DNA from: a bacterium
GTDB taxonomy: Bacteria > Patescibacteriota > JAUYIX01
DNA length: 13,121 bases
Assembly (NCBI GenBank): GCA_030688115.1
Contig: JAUYIX010000023.1
Coordinates: forward strand, 1 to 13,121
Direction of reading: 5' to 3'
Both the position numbers and the translations under genes were made by a program. The notes beneath the pieces were generated by a model. The model was not told where the DNA came from. It was given only the letters and a program-made list of their open reading frames with translations, and did no database searches. This document shows positions 1 to 5,060 of the stretch, in pieces (the first letter of the stretch is position 1; every line of letters starts with the position of its first letter).

Positions 1-383
1 ATGTACTGATAGGCGTGCGTATGGATGGCCTCCTCGTAAGCTTGTCGCAACAAGTACATCCGTACCTCCGGTGAGGAGACGTTTTTATAAAAAGCCAGAG
101 CTACGTTATTAGCGGCCAATGAGTCTGCCGTAGTAAAGAACCCCATCACCGTCTTGAATGCCTTGCGCTCCTCCTCGGAGAGCACCGAGTTGGACTTCCA
201 TTGCTCGATGTCTTGCTGCATGCTGATCTCAGTCGGCAACCAGTGATTGGCGTTGGCGGAGTTATAGGCTTCCCAAGCAAAGGTATGCTTCATGGGGTAG
301 AGCTGGATGACGTCGGCGTCTTCCCCGTTGATTATCCTCCGCTTGTTTATGTCGACTTTTTGCGTGGTCTTGGTTATTGGCAT
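1..383 (-). CDS. nrdB: Class I ribonucleotide reductase small (beta) subunit, N-terminal part, cut by the window edge
   Basis: This subunit houses the dimetal/tyrosyl-radical cofactor that starts NDP-to-dNDP reduction in the NrdA partner. Reading the minus strand from the ATG at 383-381 gives 127 codons before the edge. Visible residues match the R2 family: Asp87, Glu118 and His121 are spaced like the E. coli iron ligands D84, E115 and H118. Tyr125 sits four residues after the histidine, as the radical Tyr122 does. The remaining ligands lie in the missing C-terminal part. The start lies inside the end of nrdA (stop at 376-374), a 10-nt overlap in another frame, which points to translational coupling. 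No strong Shine-Dalgarno is visible. Family is secure; Fe versus Mn metallation cannot be told from this fragment. Confidence 0.93.
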   Translation of the reverse strand, partial: MPITKTTQKVDINKRRIINGEDADVIQLYPMKHTFAWEAYNSANANHWLPTEISMQQDIEQWKSNSVLSEEERKAFKTVMGFFTTADSLAANNVALAFYKNVSSPEVRMYLLRQAYEEAIHTHAYQY

Positions 384-3307
384 GCTTCGCAATCAGGATC
401 CCCTATCCTACAAAGTTTTGTGTCAGGTGTCACTACCGCCGCCTCAGCTTTAGCCAGACGATCTGCGGCAGAGCCGGTAATCCCGCTACTCGCAGGCATA
501 ACCGAGGTGGCAGCGGCATGTGCGGCGCCGGGACCATCATGTGCCACAGCACTGGCCACAAGTGGTGTTGCTCCGAGACTCTTAGGCACCGAGAGCTTGG
601 CGACTTTTTTTTGACCGCGCACATGGGTCGATCCAAACTCAGAGGCGTTGACCGTTGATTTCTCGACTTGCGAGGCGGCCATGGTACGCAGATAATAGGT
701 TGTTTTAAGGCCCAGGGACCAGCCATACATGTAGTAGTCCGAGAGATCTTTTCCGGAAGAACCACTAAAGAAAATATTGAGCGACTGGCTCTGATCGATC
801 CACTTGCCCCGATGTGCTGCTGCGAGCATCAGCCAGCGCGTACTAATCTCAAAGACCTCCTTGTACTTATCGCGCAAGGGGGCCGGAATCTCGGGGATGT
901 TTTGGATACTGCCGTCGTTATACTTAATCTTGCCCAACATCTCGTAGTCCCACAGGCCGTGCTTTTTAAGATCCTCAATCAAATACGGGTTAACCACGAT
1001 AAAGTCTCCGGCTTGGTTGGCTTTGACATAGATATTTTTGTAGATTGGTTCTACCGAGGGGTAACTGCCGGCAATATTGGAGATCGTAGCGGTCGGAGCA
1101 ATGGCTAAGCAGTTTGAGTTGCGCATGCCGTATTGTTTGACCGCCTCTCTAACCGGCGTCCAATCCATCTGGCCACCGCGCGGGATGTCTATTTTTTCTC
1201 CCCGCTCCTGCTCGAGCAGATCCAAGGTGTCTTGGGGAAAAATACCGCGATCCCATTTAGAACCCTTATAACTTGAATATGTGCCTTTTTCTTTTGCCAA
1301 GTGCGCCGAGGCCAAAATTGCGTAGTACGAGATAAGCTCTTGAGCACGATCGCTAAACTCAATGCCCTCTTGCGTGTCAAAGTTTATGTTGAGCTTGTAG
1401 AGTGCATCTTGCAGCCCCATCACGCCCAACCCAACCGGACGGTGGCGCTGGTTAGAGGTTTTGGCCTCTTGGGTAGGGTAAAAGTTAATGTCGATGACGT
1501 TGTCCAGCCCACGCATGGCGGTCGTGACGGTATCTGCAACCAAGGCCTCATCCAGCTGACCATTAACCACATGCTTGGCATAGTTGACCGAGCCCAAGTT
1601 GCACACTGCGGTCTCATCCTCGGAGGTATTCAGCGTTATCTCGGTACAGAGGTTGGAGTTGTGCACAACACCAACATGATCCTGCGGCGAGCGAATATTT
1701 GACGGATCCTTAAACGTAATCCAGGGGTGGCCCGTCTCAAACAGCATGTTGATCATCTTTTTCCAGAGATCACGCGCTTTTATAGTTTTAGTCAGCTCAA
1801 TCTTACCCTCACGCGCCATTTGCTCGTAGCGCTCGTAGGCCTGGTTGAACTTTTTGCCAAAGGTATGGTGCAGCTCGGGAGTCTCATCAGGGGAGAACAG
1901 TGTCCAGCTACCATCGCTGCGCACCCTTTGGATAAAGAGGTCCGGGATCCAGTTGGCAGTGTTAAGATCATGGGCGCGGCGCCGCTCATCTCCGGTATTT
2001 TTACGTAACTCCAAAAATGACTCTATGTCGTAGTGCCAGGTCTCGAGGTAGACACATGCGGCGCCGCGCCGACGTCCACTTCGATTAATAGCGTGCGTAG
2101 CATCATTAGAGATCTTAAGAAAAGGAATAACACCCTGACTCTCAACCCCGGTGGCCTTAATAAAGGCTCCCGTACCGCGGATATTGGTCCAATCCGTGCC
2201 AATCCCGCCCGACCATTTAGAGAGCTGGGCATTGTCGCCATAGACCTTAAAAATGTGAGAGAGCGAGTCGCCGACGGTGTTGAGATAACAGGATGAGAGC
2301 TGCGGATGAGGTGTTCCGGCATGGAAAAGCGTAGGGGTCGAGGGTACAAATCGTAAGGTTGAGATGGTGTTGTATAACTTGATCGTGTTCTGGACTCGGT
2401 CCTGCTCGGGCAGCGCCAGTCCCATGGCAACGCGCATCCACAAAAACTGCGGGGTCTCAAGACAAATCTTTTTCTCGTGGTCTCGGACGACATAACGATC
2501 GTTGAGTGTTTGAGCACCCAGATAGCGTAGTAGTTCGTCCCGCTCCGGTTTTATCTCCCGAGCGATTGCCTCCAAATCATACTCGAGCAATTTTTGATCG
2601 ATGCGACCTATCTCAACCCCACGCTTGATGTTTGTCACAAAGGCCTCACGCAGCTGTGTGTCCAGTTTTGTAAAATCAATCCTGCCCCTACCAATCACAT
2701 CTTTGTACATCTCAGCCAAGAGCAGCCGACTGGCGACCACCGAGTAGGCCGGATCGCGCTCGATCAAAGAGCGTGTGACCATAATCAGTGATCGCGCAAT
2801 GTCTTTTGAGGAGACCCCGTCATAGACCTCGGCCTGAACCTGTACCGCGATATCTTTAGCATTTACCTCTTTTTCAAAACCGGCGATTGCGTACGAGAGT
2901 GTTTTTTCAATTTTGTCTAAAGAAAAAGCCTGCTTGTTGCCCGATCGCTTTACGACCGCGAGCTGTCCCTCTTCTAATTTTTCCAGGTCCTCGAGGTGTT
3001 TCTCCTCACGCTGTTTAGTGTGTTGATAACGATAGATTATGTATGATTTGGCAACATCAAAATAGCCGCGCTGCATGATCGCACGCTCGACCAGATCCTG
3101 AACACCCTCGACCGTGGGTGCGTCCTCACGTCCCGCAAAAAGCGCCTCGAGTTCTGCCACAACCTGGTCGGTAATCGCTAAAACATCGTTCTCGTGCTTT
3201 TTGTCCGTCACTGCCACAAAGGCTTTAGTGGTAACCAGCGATATTTTTTTGGGATCAAAGTCAACGATCTCGCCGTTGCGCTTCTTGATTTTTTGGATAG
3301 TTGACAT
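374..3307 (-). CDS. nrdA: Class I ribonucleotide reductase large (alpha) subunit with two ATP-cone domains
   Basis: The catalytic subunit reduces NDPs to dNDPs in the cytoplasm. I choose the ATG at 3307-3305 (977 aa, starting MSTIQKIKKRNG) because homology begins there; a TTG 20 codons upstream adds only non-family residues. Two ATP-cones lie at about 4-97 and 117-201. The barrel carries Cys340 (SSCYLN), the N-x-C-x-E active site Asn552/Cys554/Glu556, and Cys569 (AVCNLGS), matching E. coli C225, N437/C439/E441 and C462. Tyr871-Tyr872 match the radical-transfer pair Y730/Y731. The tail ends in a CEAC pair (973/976) preceded by Cys966, the reductant-shuttling end. Between Tyr872 and Cys966 are 93 residues, much longer than in E. 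coli, Ala-rich and probably disordered. No Shine-Dalgarno precedes the ATG. It forms an operon with nrdB. Confidence 0.97.
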   Translation of the reverse strand: MSTIQKIKKRNGEIVDFDPKKISLVTTKAFVAVTDKKHENDVLAITDQVVAELEALFAGREDAPTVEGVQDLVERAIMQRGYFDVAKSYIIYRYQHTKQREEKHLEDLEKLEEGQLAVVKRSGNKQAFSLDKIEKTLSYAIAGFEKEVNAKDIAVQVQAEVYDGVSSKDIARSLIMVTRSLIERDPAYSVVASRLLLAEMYKDVIGRGRIDFTKLDTQLREAFVTNIKRGVEIGRIDQKLLEYDLEAIAREIKPERDELLRYLGAQTLNDRYVVRDHEKKICLETPQFLWMRVAMGLALPEQDRVQNTIKLYNTISTLRFVPSTPTLFHAGTPHPQLSSCYLNTVGDSLSHIFKVYGDNAQLSKWSGGIGTDWTNIRGTGAFIKATGVESQGVIPFLKISNDATHAINRSGRRRGAACVYLETWHYDIESFLELRKNTGDERRRAHDLNTANWIPDLFIQRVRSDGSWTLFSPDETPELHHTFGKKFNQAYERYEQMAREGKIELTKTIKARDLWKKMINMLFETGHPWITFKDPSNIRSPQDHVGVVHNSNLCTEITLNTSEDETAVCNLGSVNYAKHVVNGQLDEALVADTVTTAMRGLDNVIDINFYPTQEAKTSNQRHRPVGLGVMGLQDALYKLNINFDTQEGIEFSDRAQELISYYAILASAHLAKEKGTYSSYKGSKWDRGIFPQDTLDLLEQERGEKIDIPRGGQMDWTPVREAVKQYGMRNSNCLAIAPTATISNIAGSYPSVEPIYKNIYVKANQAGDFIVVNPYLIEDLKKHGLWDYEMLGKIKYNDGSIQNIPEIPAPLRDKYKEVFEISTRWLMLAAAHRGKWIDQSQSLNIFFSGSSGKDLSDYYMYGWSLGLKTTYYLRTMAASQVEKSTVNASEFGSTHVRGQKKVAKLSVPKSLGATPLVASAVAHDGPGAAHAAATSVMPASSGITGSAADRLAKAEAAVVTPDTKLCRIGDPDCEACQ

Positions 3308-3468
3308 GGGAGGTGAAATAAATGAATAAGGGGCGCGAACCGTCAGCAGCTTTTTAGCTGCCCACAAATAACCACTCGGCGCGGTACGTAATTAAGCTTT
3401 TGGGGAAGTTCCCTAGGCGCGGCCCCTGATCCGACACCAAGCTCTGTTTTGTAAAACGGTCTGGATTG

Positions 3469-3474
3469 ATTGTA
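3469..3474 (-). promoter_or_regulatory. Candidate extended -10 element for nrdAB
   Basis: The minus strand reads TGATACAAT here: the hexamer TACAAT (5 of 6 to TATAAT) preceded by a TGn extension. No good -35 is present at the usual distance, as expected for extended -10 promoters. Transcription would start near 3462, giving an nrdA leader of about 155 nt. Sequence match only. Confidence 0.35.
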
Positions 3475-3510
3475 TCAGAATGTGCGCCAAAACGCAGCGT
3501 TATTTTTTGG

Positions 3511-3555
3511 CCCGGGCCTGTGCACAAATCCGTTGTCTCCAATTGTGCACCCGGG
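3511..3555. repeat. GC-rich interrupted inverted repeat, possible operator between divergent promoters
   Basis: The left arm is CCCGGG (3511-3516), four spacer bases, then TGCACAA (3521-3527). The right arm is TTGTGCA (3543-3549) directly followed by CCCGGG (3550-3555). The 13 paired bases are interrupted by a 4-nt bulge and a 15-nt loop. The repeat lies between the candidate -10 elements of nrdAB and infC and overlaps the putative infC -35. It could be a repressor site acting on both operons. It lacks a U-tract on either side, so a terminator is unlikely. Confidence 0.6.
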
Positions 3556-3570
3556 CATTTGCGGTATATA
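3543..3570 (+). promoter_or_regulatory. Candidate sigma-70-type promoter for infC-rpmI-rplT
   Basis: A -35-like TTGTGC (3543-3548), a 16-bp spacer and a -10-like TATATA (3565-3570; TATAGT at 3567-3572 is an alternative with 18 bp). The start would be near 3578, leaving a leader of about 320 nt before the infC start. This is a consensus match in the expected place, not a proven promoter. Confidence 0.4.
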
Positions 3571-3771
3571 GTGTCATATGCGAGAGATGGGTGTTGCGTA
3601 CGCACTGGGTTTTCTCTTCCCATGACAAGCACCTTAAGGTGCGTACCGCCACGCTCTATTGTATAGAGCCAGACAGACCCTCCCTTCCCGAGCTCTCTAC
3701 AGCTCTCGCGCTAATTGCTCTTTTGGTTCTACCCTTTCTATCTCTGCTTTAGGTAGAACCACCCATCCTCC

Positions 3772-3798
3772 GGCCGGTCGTGTACTACACGACCGGCC
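3772..3798 (+). repeat. Perfect 12-bp hairpin with a 3-nt loop in the infC leader
   Basis: GGCCGGTCGTGT (3772-3783), loop ACT, then the exact complement ACACGACCGGCC (3787-3798). It is followed by pyrimidine-rich sequence but no run of T, so it is not a standard intrinsic terminator. It is more likely a stable leader-RNA stem or a protein-binding palindrome. Confidence 0.7.
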
Positions 3799-3825
3799 TC
3801 TCCCTATTGCCCTCTCCCTATTGCC
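3798..3825 (+). repeat. Two exact tandem copies of a 14-bp pyrimidine-rich unit
   Basis: CTCTCCCTATTGCC occurs twice back to back (3798-3811 and 3812-3825), directly after the 12-bp hairpin and about 70 nt before the infC start. It may be a slippage duplication or a doubled binding site; nothing further can be said. Confidence 0.75.
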
Positions 3826-3897
3826 CTTTACAAGACAGAGGGTCTGGGGTAGTGTAGCGGCTGCCTAACAAGGTTTTAGTTATTAGATCGAGACACG

Positions 3898-4479
3898 ATT
3901 TCTACCAAAGCAACGCGCGTTAACGATCAAATACGCGCCCCTCGCATACGACTTATTGATGCCCAAGGGCAGGATGGCGGTGTTGTTGACACACAGCAAG
4001 CCCTCCAACAAGCCCAGCAGGCCGGCCTTGACCTGGTCGAGGTGGCCCCCAATGCCAAGCCCCCGGTTGTCCGCGTTATGGACTACGGTGCCTACCGCTA
4101 CCGCCTGGAAAAACAGGCTCAACAGCAGCGCAAGCACCAAAAAAAGACCGAGATAAAAGGGATCCGCATCGGTATGCGCATCAGCCAAAACGACTTTGAT
4201 CACAAGGTCCAGCAGGCCAAATCATTTTTGGAAGAAGGCCACAAGATCAAGCTTGAACTGGTCATGCGCGGACGGGAGCAAGCACCGCAGCTACGGAGCA
4301 GAGCACTGGAACGAATGGACGCCTTTATTGCAGCCCTTGGCCCCGGAATCCTGCGCGAACAAAACGTCACAAAACAACGTAACCGGCTCAATATGCTGCT
4401 GGGACTCAGTAAAAAAGCGGCCGCCGCAGCCAACAAAACCGACTCACCAAAACCAGAAAAATCAGATGCCAAAAATTAA
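3898..4479 (+). CDS. infC: Translation initiation factor IF-3, apparent AUU start
   Basis: IF-3 binds the 30S subunit, discriminates start codons and initiator tRNA, and prevents premature 50S joining. The frame is open from the stop at 3877-3879. It shows the family N-terminus (VNDQIRAPRIRLIDAQGQ, residues 8-25), the VAPNAKPP..MDYG linker region (49-64) and the C-terminal domain with RGRE (about 127-130). No ATG, GTG or TTG occurs in frame before the GTG at 4042, which would remove most of the N-domain. ATT at 3898 gives MSTKATRVNDQIRAPRI (193 aa), a normal family length. AUU-type starts are established for infC as the basis of IF-3 autoregulation. The Shine-Dalgarno is weak. The end is a charged/Ala-rich extension. 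rpmI overlaps the 3' end by 14 nt. Confidence 0.95.
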   Translation: MSTKATRVNDQIRAPRIRLIDAQGQDGGVVDTQQALQQAQQAGLDLVEVAPNAKPPVVRVMDYGAYRYRLEKQAQQQRKHQKKTEIKGIRIGMRISQNDFDHKVQQAKSFLEEGHKIKLELVMRGREQAPQLRSRALERMDAFIAALGPGILREQNVTKQRNRLNMLLGLSKKAAAAANKTDSPKPEKSDAKN

Positions 4480-4678
4480 GACTCACAAAGCCAGCGCAAA
4501 GCGCTTTAAAGCAACCGGCGGAAAAAAGGCCAAGTTTATGCGTCGCAAAGCGGGCCAAGGGCATTTTAATGCTCGCGAAGACGGCAATACTGTGCGCTTA
4601 AAGCGCAAAGACCAAGAGGTTCATCCTACGGATGCCAAGCGGCTCAAGGTTTTGCTGCCCTATCTAAAAGCTAAATAA
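4466..4678 (+). CDS. rpmI: 50S ribosomal protein L35 (bL35)
   Basis: A small, very basic 70-residue protein of the large ribosomal subunit. It opens with MPKIKTHKASAKRFKATG, the family signature, and ends near LPYLKAK; length is normal. The ATG at 4466 lies inside the last codons of infC in another frame (14-nt overlap with the infC stop at 4477-4479), so L35 translation is probably coupled to IF-3. A longer open frame extends upstream inside infC, but only the part from this ATG is family-like. Gene order infC-rpmI-rplT is the conserved bacterial operon. Confidence 0.97.
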   Translation: MPKIKTHKASAKRFKATGGKKAKFMRRKAGQGHFNAREDGNTVRLKRKDQEVHPTDAKRLKVLLPYLKAK

Positions 4679-4700
4679 ATCGTAACGCTAAACCAGAGAC

Positions 4701-5051
4701 ATGCCACGAGTTAAGCGCGGGACAACCTCTCGCAAACGACACAAGAGACTATTTAAGGCCACCAAGGGCTACACCGCCGGACGAACCCGCAGCGTAAGAC
4801 GTGCGACCGAGGCTCGTCTGCACGCGCGCAAGCACGCCTATAAACATCGTCGACTTAAAAAGCGCCAGTTCCGCAGTTTGTGGATCGTGCGGATTAACAA
4901 CGGCTTACGCGAGCACGGATCGACCTACTCGACGTTTATCAAAGAGCTCAAGGTTAAGGGCATCCTCCTGGATCGCAAAGCCCTCGCCTATCTCGCCGCC
5001 GAGCAGCCTAAGGTCTTTGCCGAGGTCGTTAAGCAGGTGATTGCTAAGTAG
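4701..5051 (+). CDS. rplT: 50S ribosomal protein L20 (bL20)
   Basis: A 116-residue basic protein, beginning MPRVKRGTTSRKRHKRLFK and continuing with the conserved core around residues 55-70 (KRQFRSLWIVRINNG) and 95-103 (KALAYLAAE). L20 is needed early in 50S assembly, binding domain II of 23S rRNA; its long basic N-terminal arm (about 1-58) is evident. Length fits the family. It lies 22 nt after rpmI with only a weak purine stretch (CAGAGAC) before the ATG. In several bacteria L20 represses this same operon by binding its mRNA, which makes the structured leader upstream of infC a candidate target. Only 5 bp separate its stop from that of the converging gene. Confidence 0.98.
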   Translation: MPRVKRGTTSRKRHKRLFKATKGYTAGRTRSVRRATEARLHARKHAYKHRRLKKRQFRSLWIVRINNGLREHGSTYSTFIKELKVKGILLDRKALAYLAAEQPKVFAEVVKQVIAK

Positions 5052-5060
5052 CGGCGCTAC
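5048..5060. repeat. Small palindrome spanning both stop codons of converging genes
   Basis: GTAGC (5048-5052), loop GGC, GCTAC (5056-5060). The left arm contains the rplT TAG (5049-5051). The right arm contains the TAG of the converging surface-protein gene (5059-5057 on the minus strand). There is no U-tract, so efficient termination is doubtful; it may be chance or a weak bidirectional stop. Confidence 0.4.

Larger units (their letters stand above)
3308..3897. other. Divergent nrdAB / infC regulatory region without a protein gene
   Basis: This 590-bp stretch separates two divergent housekeeping operons. Short open frames occur on both strands but none resembles a known protein or has a convincing start. 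It holds candidate promoters in both directions, a GC-rich inverted repeat at 3511-3555, and a dense series of palindromes and complementary segments from about 3595 to 3846 that would lie in the infC leader RNA. A small hairpin (GCAGCT at 3346-3351, AGCTGC at 3356-3361) would lie in the nrdA leader. The individual elements are listed separately. Confidence 0.8.
3578..3897 (+). promoter_or_regulatory. Long structured 5' leader of the infC operon; candidate ribosomal-protein-responsive RNA
   Basis: Complementary segments seen in order: 3598-3605 with 3639-3646 (8 bp), which competes with a perfect 14-nt palindrome at 3629-3642; CTCTAT/ATAGAG at 3654-3668; GAGCT/AGCTC at 3690-3705; GGTTCTACC/GGTAGAACC at 3725-3760; and a 12-bp perfect stem at 3772-3798. 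The segment 3674-3682 (CAGACCCTC) is the reverse complement of 3838-3846, so a long-range helix could enclose the last three hairpins in a multi-branch junction. In other bacteria infC operon leaders are controlled by L20 (established for Bacillus and E. coli). Similarity to the known L20 leader is not demonstrated here; the function is inferred from position and structure. Confidence 0.5.

Noticed and set aside
3322..3357. Plus-strand mini-ORF of 11 codons with a near-perfect GGAGGTG ribosome binding site
   Set aside because: The binding site is the complement of the sequence just before the nrdA ATG. The peptide is tiny and featureless, and no plus-strand promoter or purpose is evident.
3559..3574. 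Possible NrdR box (TATATAGTGT)
   Set aside because: Only the right ten bases match the 16-bp box; the left half (TTGCGG) does not. No second box lies at the usual spacing, and it sits far from the nrdA start, overlapping an infC -10 candidate.
3354..3632. Minus-strand 92-codon open frame in the divergent region
   Set aside because: Composition is not protein-like, there is no family resemblance, and it covers the promoters and inverted repeat.
3772..3798. Intrinsic terminator or attenuator
   Set aside because: The stem is excellent but neither strand has a following run of T, so standard Rho-independent termination is not supported.
3838..3910. tRNA-like stretch before infC (GGGGTAGTGTAGCGG, AACAAGG and GATCGAGAC resemble tRNA arms)
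   Set aside because: No 7-bp acceptor stem, proper anticodon stem or T-stem can be formed, and the segment runs into the IF-3 coding region.
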